Source: Trichuris trichiura (Eukaryota; Nematoda; Enoplea; Trichinellida; Trichuridae). Taken from it: a DNA stretch of 64,000 bases. The position numbers and the translations under genes are program-made. Below the pieces are notes generated by a model. It saw only the letters and a program-made list of their open reading frames with translations. It did no database searches and was not told where the DNA came from. Of the stretch, positions 15,205 through 25,617 are shown piece by piece. The stretch is taken from assembly GCA_037903355.1 (NCBI GenBank), contig JBAJFE010000026.1, forward strand, positions 3,596,001-3,660,000, written 5' to 3'. How positions within the stretch are numbered: position 1 is the stretch's first letter; each line of letters opens with the position of its first letter.

Positions 15205-17790
15205 CTAGGACCAACTTTGGCAGTTAAAAATTTCTGACTTTCTGCCTGGGTCAAGGCCTAGACTGCACCTTGAAAATGGCTGACCTAACCAACGGCAAAC
15301 CCGATGGTTTGCCACTAGAAGACGGCTGCGTCTAATTAGCGTGCCGTTTAAAGGAAGTGAATACCATAGGGCTGGAAAAGTGTTGATTAACATTAGTAGA
15401 GCTATCAAGTTTGCATTTTTTGTAAGCTCAGAGCTTTCAGAAAAGGGACGGCAGGTGGGCGGTGGCGAGGCGCGGAGGTTGCGTAAGTCCCAGAACGCTC
15501 GAAACTGTTCTGAGTCGAAGGAAAGTCTGCTGTCTGAGATCAGGACAGCTGGAAGCCAATGAGTGGCTAACAAACGTGCTAACAATAAGTCATTTGCTTG
15601 AGTCCGCTGACGAAACGCACTCTACTTCCGGTCATTTTAAATGGGGTCTGCAACCAGTAGATACGTTTTACCCAGGAATGGACCCGCAAAGTCGATATGG
15701 CTACTGCACCAGGGGCACGGTTTGCAGCCTATATTCGGCTTGGTCCTGCTCGTAGAATGTTCTTAAGCTGCTGACAAACCGTTATAGCTAGTGTCTTACT
15801 GCTGAATTTCATTATCCCAAAGCAAAACACGTGACTTTGGCTAGGGCTTTCATCCGTGTCATTCCTTTATGGGCATTATGCAGCATCTCAAAGGTACACC
15901 TTTGGACCCTCCTGAGAATGGTGACCCATGAGTCTCACGATAAAAAGTCATGAGCTGCCTACAGCTTCTCACGGTGTTTGACAAACTAGATGAACTGTCG
16001 TCGTGGGCCATAGATGGGCATCCCGTAAAACCTAGTGCAGTACTCAGGTTATTTCTGCAACCGTATTTGCGCTTAGTACCTGCACTTTACTCATGGTTTT
16101 TCGGGTTCCGTCCCCGTTATCAACGCATGGATGAGCAGCTCTCTTCGCCTGGTGAGTCACTGCTATCTTCGTCCGTAGGAAAAGGAAAATTGCTTAATTC
16201 GTCAGCGTTATCCATTGGCTTCCCGATGCGGTTTATCAAACTGACCTCAAAATTAGTCGCCATGGCAGCACCCTTGCCGACGCTAGTGTAGGCGTCAGCT
16301 TCTTAGTGACCACTAACAGTGGCTAGTGCTCCGTAACGGCCGTAAAATGGCGACAGAACAAGTGTTGGTGAAAACTTTTAATGCCGAACTCAGTGGCCAG
16401 TGCTTCCCTGTCGATCTAAACGTACTTTTTTTCCATTTCTGACGACGTTCTAGAAACAAATGTCACTACTTTTTCTTCTTGGTGCTCTATCTGGCTAAGT
16501 ACGACTTCTAACCCGTAATGCAACGCGTCGCATGCTAAAAGTAGTGGGTTTACTACCGTCGAAGTGAGCCAGCATCGTGTTTGTCCTTAGCAGCTCTTTA
16601 GCGGACTCAAATGCAGTCTTCCGCCCCCAACACCAATATTTCATGGGGCAGACATGTCAAACTGAGGTTCCTCTGAGGACCGTACGGGTCACATTTGTTT
16701 TGTTTTGAAAGCCTCAAAGACGATTAACTGAAGTCATTTAACAGAATTTATTGCAGAACATTTTATTCCCTTTACTGTGAGACAGCGTGCATACATTTGG
16801 CTTAGCCATGTTCATGAATACAAAGTTATAAAGTTGTTTAGCAGAAGAACGAAATTTTGAATGGAAGTGTTGGAAAAGCTTGATGTTCTAGGCTGGCACG
16901 CAGATGGAGCGCAAAGCAAAAATAGTTTAATAATAATTGCAGCGCAGCAGAACAAGCTACCTGTCAAAACGGCACACACAAAAAGAGTGAGAGAATGGTA
17001 CTGAAATAAGAAATGCCGTTCTTATCCGGATGTACAATATGTCAGTTCTTATTGTGCAGTGACTAATGACCCTCTCGTAAGCTTTTGACTTTCTGTCCTA
17101 TCTCCGGCCCTGGTAAAGTGTGTGTCCAGAGGCAGTTTCCGAACACGTTTTAACGTGAATAAAAGGATTTATAACGTAAATAAGTCTTCGAACCTGAAAA
17201 GAGGACTAAACTAAGCCCGACACGGAAGATAAAGCAGAAAGTCCGGCTGGACTGCCACCAGCGCATCTGTCTATAATTCATATTAGTCACCGTACCCAAC
17301 GCACACAATACCTCTGACTATTCGATAAGCAGACAGCGTTCTTGATGCATGAGCTGAAAAACTGAATTTGCCCGTCCAGGAGTATACCGTTCATCTGGGT
17401 CCCATTGTCTAGTCTCTGGTTTCTCTTCTGACAAAGGCTCTTCTTTCGCTGTGCCACACGAAACTGATCAAACATATGCACTTAGTGCAAGAAACATATG
17501 AGCATTTAACAACGATGATAATTAGCCACACTGACCATTCATAAGTCGTGATTCTGCCTTGCGACAGATACTACGACGTTCTTCGTCAATGCATCGGCCA
17601 TAAAATGGTACTGAGTCCTTGCACGTGCGCGCGGTGTCAGACTGGACCTACATTGCAGACCCACAGGAACATAGGGCGTAATTATGTGTTGTTTTATTGA
17701 TGTACGTATAAAACTCACTACGGAAATCCTTGCTCTATCATGCTTTCCGCACCTGTAGAGGACCCGAGGGGTTCTGGTCAAGCTGCAAAA
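15205..17790 (-). pseudogene. Ty3/gypsy retrotransposon remnant (gag nucleocapsid to integrase)
   Basis: Minus-strand fragments lie in gag-pol order. Near 17750 YRCGKHDRA is a CCHC-type nucleocapsid start. At 17480-17290 QMNGILLDGQI may be a protease remnant. Near 16640-16480 AFESAKELLRTNTMLAHFDG runs into the RT-RNase H junction, followed by LEVVLSQIEHQEEK in another frame. Near 16400 EALATEFGIKSFHQ is an RNase H piece. At about 15900-15820 MLHNAHKGMTRMKALAK resembles the integrase zinc-finger region. At 15585-15205 is an integrase core with LISDSRLSFDSEQF (catalytic Asp retained). Much of the RT is missing and all frames are broken. No LTRs were identified. Confidence 0.75.
16112..16142 (+). 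repeat. Isolated copy of the PLE-associated conserved block
   Basis: TATCAACGCATGGATGAGCA matches the ACCAACGNATGGATGAGCAA block found next to hammerhead-like motifs elsewhere. Here it lies inside the gypsy remnant without a recognisable CTGANGA core, so it may be a chance or truncated copy. Confidence 0.35.
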
Positions 17791-17990
17791 ATTATTAGCT
17801 TGGACAATTTAAACCTGTAGTTGACATTAAATGAACGTTTCTCATAGTTTGGTTAATTTCGTCTAATCATTGAATCAGATTCTGCGTCTAAATGTTACGA
17901 ATTGATTTTATCGACAATTTGGCCTGTTTTCATATCGTCGTGATCGTTTTAATATGGCTGCCAAATTCATTGCCTATGACACATCTGCAG

Positions 17991-18677
17991 GTTCCCATTG
18001 CAATATTGTCTTCAATGAGCTGGTTCTACCCTTTGACGTGGGATGTACATACCTCCAGTCTTATCGCATTGCCGCTAGCAATAATAGCCGGTGGTCTGCA
18101 CAACATAGTAATTTACTAGCTGGTTCAAACATACTGTTCGCAACTATAATCTATCCATTTATTGCAGTTCACCTACAACCAGTTTCAGAAGCTTAACATT
18201 TCCTTCGAAGCATACTTACTGAACGTGTCTGGCTTGAGTTCAATGCTCCTTTTAATACCTATGCTGTTGAACAGGATTTTTTGCTTCAACTGTTCCGTAC
18301 TACGAAGTGAAGAATTTCAGTTTGAACTTGTTGATTGTGTAAGTTACTGCTGCGACTAGCTCATCGGCTGATATATAGACGTTTTACGCTAGATGGCTAA
18401 ACTTTTCCAATTTCAGGCAATTTTCGCTGGAGCTGTAGTAACGATGACAGGTCTTATCTACACGCAGTATATGATGATGTGCCACTGTCATCCAGTGGAC
18501 TACTTGGTGCTACGGCATTTAAAATATACGCTTGCAGCGGCTGGGCAGCAGTTGACCCAGAGCTTCATTCTTGTCAGCCCCGTTAATGTTTTTTCACAAG
18601 TTGTTTCAATTGTAATGAGCCTTTGGTATGTTAAAACACTCAGAAAAGAGAATGAAAACTTTCCCCTGCCGCAATAA
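17991..18677 (+). CDS. 3' exons of an unrecognised multi-pass membrane protein (possibly DRAM/Frag1-like)
   Basis: Two exons are well supported. Exon 18168-18338 (57 codons) is flanked by TTTATTGCAG and GTAAGT. Exon 18417-18677 (86 codons plus TAA) follows ATTTCAG. Both are phase 0. A probable upstream exon is 17991-18111, giving VPIAILSSMSWFYP and a hydrophobic LIALPLAIIAGG, but its donor (GTAATT) is weaker. The protein has four or more hydrophobic helices: NVSGLSSMLLLIPML, AIFAGAVVTMTGLIYTQ, and SQVVSIVMSLWYV near the C-terminus, which ends NENFPLPQ. The pattern LNxxGL, then a GAVVTMTGLIYT-like helix followed by a His/Pro loop, recalls the DRAM/Frag1/Sfk1 membrane family; that assignment is only an inference. 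The 5' exons are not located, though 7843-8078 is phase-compatible. Confidence 0.55.
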
Positions 18678-18859
18678 ATGAAGCCTTCTTTCGAATGGCA
18701 CAAAGGAGACATGCAGCCCCTTCATTAGCGATGCACGTATTTTATAACAGAGTGAAAGGTTTGAAAAAAATATGAACCAGCTGTCTTAAGAATGCAGCAT
18801 TTTATGGTTTTTTTGGAACTTCATGACATTTATGGTAAGAAAGTTTTTATTATCACTCA

Positions 18860-18905
18860 TCTTTAGCGGAGCTTTCAGGATACCTAATTCTGCTCTCCGC
18901 AGCTT
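18860..18905 (-). ncRNA. Very degenerate hammerhead-like remnant
   Basis: On the minus strand GGAGAGCAGAATTAGGTATCC is followed by TGAAAGCTCCGC. The GAAAGCTCCG half fits the family, but the CTGANGA box is absent. It lies about 190 nt beyond the stop codon of the membrane-protein gene. Confidence 0.2.
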
Positions 18906-18947
18906 TGGCGATAATAATTATTAATGCTCACCCAAGTAGATTCATAG

Positions 18948-19110
18948 CAGTGTTTCTCAAGCGAAAGGCTGTTTGGGCCCCTCTGAGAACGTTTCCGACG
19001 TCTGGGCCCCCTATTCTGATTGGCCAACTTCGAGCGCACTGATTGGCTGAAACGGTTGCAACATTAGAGCAGGGGTGGGGAACGTCCGGCCCGCAAGACC
19101 ATTTTCCGCC
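18948..19110. mobile_element. hAT-type MITE end fragments
   Basis: CAGTGTTTCTCAAGCG at 18948 followed by GGGCCCC sequence resembles the left end of the hAT MITE at 32458. At 19070 a second end, CAGGGGTGGGGAACGTCCGG, matches the (reversed) end at position 1-64. Neither partner end was found, so these are probably truncated or nested copies. Confidence 0.45.
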
Positions 19111-19249
19111 CACGCGCTGGGGCAACCGCACATGGATACGAGATTCAGTGAAATGTGATTGTGGGAGGTTATTTTTCATAATGCGATAAATGTATTGTAT
19201 ATGAATCCTAATAATAACATAAATCTTGCGTAACAAGCAGGGAGCGTCA

Positions 19250-21905
19250 GGCTGGCTCGGAAAACTGGGTTGCTGACAGCTCTGGCCCATTTAGAAGAAT
19301 TTCATAAGCTACTCGTCCGTGAGCGTCTGTAGTTATACTGTGGCCAGCAAGAATAAATCTGGAACGTCTTCTGCTGCCGGAAACGGCATTTGCGGGAGAA
19401 AATGATCCTTTTAAAACAGGCGCACAGTAGGTTAAGGAAAAGCAGGTAGCTGAGGGATGAAGCATTCTGGCGATGATCTGCTGTGCCGTCGATACTCTCA
19501 TCAGGTGGACAACCGATAGACCACTGACGGTATTCTCCTGCCACGCGCAAATGTTCCTCTTTTACATGACATCGTTTTTCTGAAAACTGAATGCTAAATC
19601 GCTGCTTGCAGGCTGACTTTGTAGGACTAGTGCTGTCAAATATTCCCGGTGCAGTGGAGGTGCGCAAGACAAAGCGTCGTGCAGTATGCCCGCTCGCTTC
19701 TCTAGACTTCCGCGCTTTATGCTCTGCCCCATTTCCCAGAATTTCATAAGCTACTGGTTTATGAGCGTCTGCGGTTATACAGGGGAAACAGTGATACATC
19801 CGCAACGTTTTCCACTACTGGAAAAGGCGTTTGCGCTAGAAAATAATCCTTTTAAAGCCTGTGTACTGTATGTTAAAAAAGCAGGTACTTTGATGTTTAA
19901 ACATACGCTGCGATCGTCTCCTGTGCCCTCGGCAAATCCATTAACGATGCAACCGGTAGCCCACTGTGAGAATGCTATCGGCACACGTAGGTGTTCCTGT
20001 TTTACTTCACGACGATTCACCGAAAACGAAATACAAAATTCAGCACAGTACGCTGCTCGTACTTTTGTGGGCCTCCAAAACGTCCATGCTGCGTTGAGGG
20101 TGCGCGTGGGTGAACTACGTGCAGTCTGCGCTGCTCGATTGTCTGAAAGTCCGTCCTTTGTGCGCTCGCCCCATTTACCAGAATTTTGTAGTCTACTCGT
20201 TCTTGAGCGTCTGCAGTTATACAGGCGAAATGCGCGATACATCTGGAACTTTTTCCGCTGGTGGAAGCGGCATTTGGACTTGAAAATGGTCTTTTTAATA
20301 TCCGCGTACTGAACGTTGAGGAAGACCAGGTAGCTTGATGTTGAAATGTGCGCCGCGATGATCTCCTGCGCCATCAATACGTCCACTAACTGCACAAGCA
20401 GAAGCTTTGTGGGAAGATGCTATCGCCATAAGTAAATGTGAGTCTTTTATCTCACGGCGATTCGACGTAAACGAAATGAAAAATAGGACGCTAGACGTTG
20501 GTCTTCCATGTTTGCGGCTCCGAAATGTTCCTGTTGGATAGGGGGTGCGTATGACTAAGCGACGTGGAGCCTGCCCGGCTGGATTCTCTGAAAGTCCGTC
20601 CTTTATACGCTGTGTACATTTACCAGAATTTCATTAACCAGCCGTTCTTGAGCGTCTGTAGTTATACGGTGGGAAGCCGCGATACGTCTGGAACGTTTTC
20701 TGGCGCTGGAAGCGGCAATTGCGGCAGAAAATACTCTTTTCAAAACCCGCGTACTGTAGGTTGGGGAAAAGGATGTAGTTTGGTATTGAAGGATACGCCT
20801 CGATCATCTCCTGCCTCCTCGACGCGTCCGTTAGCTGCATAACCGGTAGCCGAGTGGCAGTATGCTATCGCCGTGCGTAAATGTGCCTCTTTTGCTTCAC
20901 GGCGATTCATCGAAAACAAAATGTAAAATCAGGCTCTGGACGCTGGTCTTCCATGTGTGCAGCTCCGAAATGTCCTGCCGAATTAAGGGTGCACATGAGT
21001 AAGCGAGGTGCAGTTTGCGCCGCTCGGTTCTCTTAGAAGTCCGTCGTTTATGCGCTGCTCGCATTTATCAGAATTTCATTGACTATTTGTTCTTGAGCAT
21101 ATGTAATTATCTATGGGGAAGCTGGGATACATCTGGAACGTATTCCGCGACTGGAAGCGGGATTTGCAGAGGAAATTTTTTTATAACCCCGTACTGTAGC
21201 TTAAAGGAAAGCAGGTAGCTTTATCTTGAAAGACTCTCCGCGACCATGTGCTGCGGTGTCGATACGTCCATCCTATGCACAACCTCTAGCCCAGGCGCAG
21301 GATGCTATTGACGTGCGTAGATGTGCCTCTTTTATTTCACGGCGGTTCAGGGGAAACAAAATGGAGAACGGTGTGCTGGAAGGTAGTCTTCCATCTCTGC
21401 GGCTCTGAAATGGTCCGGGTGCCTTGGTCAGGGATGGCTCGGCGACATGTAGACTGCCCAGCTCGATTGTCTAAAAATGCTTCCATTATTTCCTGGGCGC
21501 CTTTACTAGAATTTCATTAGCTACTGGTTCTTGAGCTTCTGTAGTTATACAAGGAAAAGCTCTGATACACCTGGAACGTTTCCCGCCTGTGAAAACAGGA
21601 TTTGCGGGTGAAAACGGTCTTTAGTGATCCCGTGTACAGTAGCTTAAAGAGCAGTAGATAGTTTGGTGTTGAAGCATATGACGCGATCATCTTCTGCGCC
21701 GTCGACGCGTCGATCAGCTGCACAACCGCTAGCGCAGTGGTAGGAGGCTATGGCCATGCGAAAATCCGGCTTTTTTACTTAACGACGATTCACTGAGAAC
21801 GAAATGGAAAATGGTCGCTGGAAGCTGGTCTTTTATCTTTGCTGGCCGAAGTGGTCCTGCTGGATTGGGGACAGCGTGACTAAGCAGGTAGTTTTATCTG
21901 AAGGT
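19250..21905. repeat. Tandem array, about six diverged copies of a ~440-bp unit
   Basis: A landmark AGAATTTCATNAGCTACTNGT...GAGCGTCTGNAGTTATAC recurs at 19296, 19738, 20180, 20635, 21070 and 21508, giving periods of 442, 442, 455, 435 and 438 bp. Other landmarks repeat in the same phase: TCTGGAACGT, AGCAGGTAGCTT, TCTTTTACTTCACGGCGATTC. Copies differ by an estimated quarter of their positions, so homogenisation is old or weak. Frames in each copy are interrupted, and I see no consistent coding frame. The last copy runs into unrelated sequence near 21900. Confidence 0.9.
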
Positions 21906-22120
21906 TGCTCAAGTGGTCAACTTACAGAGAGCAAATATATTGAGCATTTGGCCCATATAACAGGTCACAGCTAAAGGTGTCAACTTCCCACTTACGGAAG
22001 TGTTGAACGTATAGAGGCTATTCTTATGCTTATTTACGTGCGGACTAACCAACTGGTCGAAATTCAGCCAACGTAAGGAGGTGGTCGGTATAGAGGCAGT
22101 CAACTTTGGAGGTTCTACTG
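21905..22120. mobile_element. Small pogo/mariner-like MITE
   Basis: The right end at 22120 reads TTGGAGGTTCTACTG followed by TA; its reverse complement CAGTAGAACCTCCAAAGTTG resembles CAGTTGAACCTCTGTAAGTT at 35398. Internal stretches GGTGGTCGGTATAGAGGCAG and GGTCAACTTACAGAG also recur at 35.4 kb. TA-flanked CAGT ends are typical of pogo-type elements. The left end abuts the tandem array and is unclear. Confidence 0.5.
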
Positions 22121-22687
22121 TAATTAGATAAGCGCTGGACAACTTGTGCTATTGAATAAATTCGCTGGTAGCAGTGGTTTGCGCGCAGACGATAGGAAAT
22201 GTGGGTTTTACAATTTTGCAACCCATTGTCACACTGGAACTTTGCAGGCCACGCTGTTCTGCCCTCCCCTAAGCTTAAACCTAAATATATGCCTTACTCC
22301 TTGACTTAGGCTTAGGTGAGGGTAGAAGAGAATAGTCGACATGTTCGCTTGTCCTTAAGTGCCCAAGGAGAGACGGCAGCTTTGAAACTGGAAAGGGTGA
22401 GTACGATATTTAGCATGGTCTTGCGCATCACCGCAATTAGCCGTCAGGATGCTTTTCTTTGTGATATATAAAAGAGAATGGGCCTACGGTTAATGCAAAT
22501 AAGACAAAGCAAAGATGAACATATGCTCAGGAATTGGAAAATTTTCTTTAAAATATGCCGCAAGCAAGAGTCAAGGTGATGATCGTGCAACGAAAGTATG
22601 CCCGCTGGCAATAGGAGACAGGAAGTCGGTCGTGTAACAGGAAACGAGTCCGCCTGCCAACAGTAGTTGGCAGGAGGTCGTCTAGAT

Positions 22688-23536
22688 CAGTGATTCCCAA
22701 CGGGGGCCCCAGGGACCCCTTGGGGGCCCTGGGAAGGATTGGGGATTTAGGGGGTCCCTGGGAGATTTAGGGGGCTTCAGGGGATTCCTGGTAGTCGTTG
22801 CCGCAGGACGAGAACGATCCTGCCGTTCAGGATAGTGAGGCGAGGCGACCTGAGATTACTCCTGACGACTATCAAGCCGGACGTAGATAAATTAGTAGCA
22901 CTGCACCATACCCAGTCGTCCCACTGAGGTAAGATCAAGCGACTGTCGTCTTGCTCTGAGGAAATATTGAATTTAGATTCAGTGTTGCGCAGCCCTGAGA
23001 ACAGCATCGCAGTCTGACTTACATATTGCGCTACCATTGCTAATAGCCCAAAAAATTTAGGAAGAGGAAACCCAGTGCGGCGCTTGTATTCTGAAGGCTC
23101 CCCGATCTGCAATTAGCCGGCTTAAGTCCAGCAATACGAAAAGAACGCCTTCAGTGCCAACTAAAGAATTAAAGGTGTTAACGGTTTCGAATATCGTTAA
23201 GGAGCTTTCGCCGTATATGGCAGCCGACTTCCTTACTAGCCATTTCGCTCTAGTGTAGAAAAGAAATTCAGTGTTCAGGGGAACAAGGTTGTTAATTACA
23301 GCCCGGTTTAACTGTTTTTGCTTTGGCATACACGGTAGGCAGCGAAGTCAATTCTACATTCTGCAGGTTGTTTCAGGTGTTGATCTACTTGTACAAATTC
23401 ACAACAACTTAACCACAGTAGGCGCACCTGAGGATAACAGAAGCAGGAGAATTACGTTGGGGAGAATGACGGGGGGCCCTGACAAGTTGAAGGTCGCGAA
23501 AGGGGGACCTGGCTCCAAAAAGGTTGGGAAACACTG
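22688..23536 (-). mobile_element. hAT element with perfect 8-bp target duplication and transposase remnant
   Basis: The ends CAGTGATTCCCAACGGGGG (22688) and TTGGGAAACACTG (23536) are terminal inverted repeats. They are flanked by identical 8-bp direct repeats GTCTAGAT at 22680-22687 and 23537-23544, the hAT hallmark. On the minus strand 23329-23057 encodes VPLNTEFLFYTRAKWLVRKS, which resembles the LFHTEVRWLSRG region of ZBED/FAM200-type hAT transposases. The remainder (to 22777) is frame-disturbed. At 849 bp it is an internally deleted, non-autonomous copy; the exact duplication suggests a fairly recent insertion. Confidence 0.85.
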
Positions 23537-23544
23537 GTCTAGAT

Positions 23545-24588
23545 AAAGCAGGTACAAAAGTTCGACCTCCGCAATAAGTCGCCCTAAACAGTACCGACGT
23601 TGCGGGACACGGGGCAATTGTTATAAAAGCGGGAAGACTGGACTGATTAGAGGGCGATGCGCGCCGGTTTCCCCATGATGGCATGTCTTAAACGGTCCAA
23701 TAAAATCAGATATTCACGATGACAGAAGCGATACAGCATGCAGTTGCAAAGCATCTAATATTCTTGAGTGGTCGAGCTTAAAATTATTACATGGATGCAG
23801 CATGCTGCTTGCTGGTATGAACTTGACATTTACCGAAGAAATTGTTAATGTTTCCAAGAATGTACCAGAAGCCTTCTCCAATTAGCTACATTGGAGATGT
23901 GATCGTTTCGCGCGTATGGCAAAAACTCCATTAGGGAGATTGTGTCATGATTGCTTGTTTGTCATGATGTTGTAACTTATTCCCTTGCATGGTTTACGAG
24001 CAAAGCAAACGTTGTAAAAAGGAGCGCTATCATTTATGAAGCCAAAATCTTTTTGACACCGATCAGGCCATGAACATTTTGGTAAAATGTTCAGCTTGGT
24101 TAATCCCAGCAAAATAACGTTGCCGAACACACTATGGTGGGACTGTGCATATGTAATACTTCTGCACTGTAGGTGATTTGAGACCAACTCACGCCTGCCC
24201 GGATTAGCAATCAATTTTTATGACAAGTTGCGCCTGATCAGACACCCCTTGTTCATGTTCAGTAATCAGTTTGGTGGTAAAGGCATGAATACAAGTATAA
24301 CTGCAATTTTGAATCAAAATCTTAAACAACGTAGTAATAAATGATAGTAATGTTGATGTAAAGGCATTAAGATTAGAACAAATTTAAAAGCGTTGCTTGA
24401 TAGCAGCACTTGTGACTTTAACATGAACTTGTAGTGATTTTAAAACTGTGCTTCAACGGGAGGACACGCTTTCTCACAAATATTTCACCACTTGGTGAAG
24501 GAAGGGCCTTTCACATATCGGCTCACAAAGCGTGCATATGGCACTAAATTCAAATAGAGATATTGTTAGCCACAGTTTGACGGCTTCC
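23545..24588. other. Intergenic, no gene recognised
   Basis: This lies between the hAT element and the 3' end of the PDZ scaffold gene. No coding similarity or RNA gene was recognised; the part next to 24588 presumably includes the 3' UTR of the PDZ gene. Confidence 0.4.
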
Positions 24589-25617
24589 CTAGGTAGGAAC
24601 TAGAGGAAAAGAGGCCGACTGTGGATGAGTTCGAGCCACTCGAAGGCAAACGTCAGAACCCGCTGCTCGAATCATATTGACAGCCGAAGCTTGGTCAGTG
24701 ACAATTTGGCGATTTACGGCCAAAATTTGGTCACCGAGCTAAATTGCCACAGTTACCTTTGCTCGAATGGTCATAAGCATACCTTGAGTTTACCGTCAAC
24801 TGGAGAATTCGCTTGAACTGATGTAACCAATATACCACTTGCACGTTTTCCGACGCCCATTCCCCAAGCCTGGTCAGTTCGTTTGGAAAGCTGTACTTCT
24901 AATACGTCACAGTTACCTTTTTCTGCATCCGTGTACGGTAGCCGTTTGCCTGTAAATAGTTCAAGTGCTGGGTTGTTCACAACTAGCAAACAGTACATTC
25001 AGATACGCATTCACAACGGTACATTTAGGAACGTTTATTCTTGTTCTTACCTGTGTGAAAGAGAACATAGCAAATGAATTTACATACTTCGATCGAATCG
25101 GAAGGAATGACGAGATATTCTTTTGCAGAAGCCCTGTTTTTTATGGCCACTTTCTTCTCGTGGACTGAGTGACTTGCTACGACTCCCAATCTTCGAGTTC
25201 GTTTTCACTGTTCTGTGCAACAGCGGTTGGCGTCGAGGCAAAATCGGCGATACTTTTAATGAGCTTAGAATCTGCAAGAACAAACATTTCGCAAATCTGA
25301 TAAGAGCAGTAAAATAATAATCTGCAAAACCATCATTGTTGTCGGTGGAGGCATTAGCAAAGAAGAACTGCCCGTGTTTTGCTTGGCCGGTTTCGACGAA
25401 GTCTTTATCCTGCCCAGTTTTAGTTTTATACGCCCGGTTGCAGTCTTACAAAAAAGTACAGGAGGCAGAATGTATTAGTTAAGTTCATAGCCGAACTTAC
25501 TTTTAGCATTGTGGCAGCTTCTTCTTGATATGATTTGGTTAAGTCATTTCCATTGACCGCAAGCAGCTGGTCACCTGCCATAATATGCCCATCTGCTTCA
25601 GTTATTCCACCTTTTAC
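24589..25617 (-). CDS. PDZ scaffold exons 17-20 (end of PDZ F, linker, PDZ G, C-terminus)
   Basis: 25501-25617: [19 protein letters not shown], completing domain F. 25088-25271: a basic linker ([25 protein letters not shown]); its donor GTATGT at 25087 gives phase 1. 24783-24949: [20 protein letters not shown] and a shortened β2-β3 region. 24589-24738: [20 protein letters not shown] then [11 protein letters not shown] and stop. Domain G has WGMGV in place of the usual GLGF loop, so its ligand preference may differ. The protein ends about 15 residues after the PDZ fold. Confidence 0.9.

Noticed and set aside
15606..15640. CCGCTGACGAAACG as a hammerhead-like motif
   Set aside because: The core box occurs without a following stem and GAAA pairing.
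15950..16291. 113-codon plus-strand open frame as a gene
   Set aside because: It is the opposite strand of the decayed gypsy pol region and has no recognisable motif.
19775..20395. 206- and 208-codon frames in the tandem array as coding
   Set aside because: The frame is not kept in the other repeat units, and both strands are open over the same stretch, as expected by chance in GC-balanced repeats.
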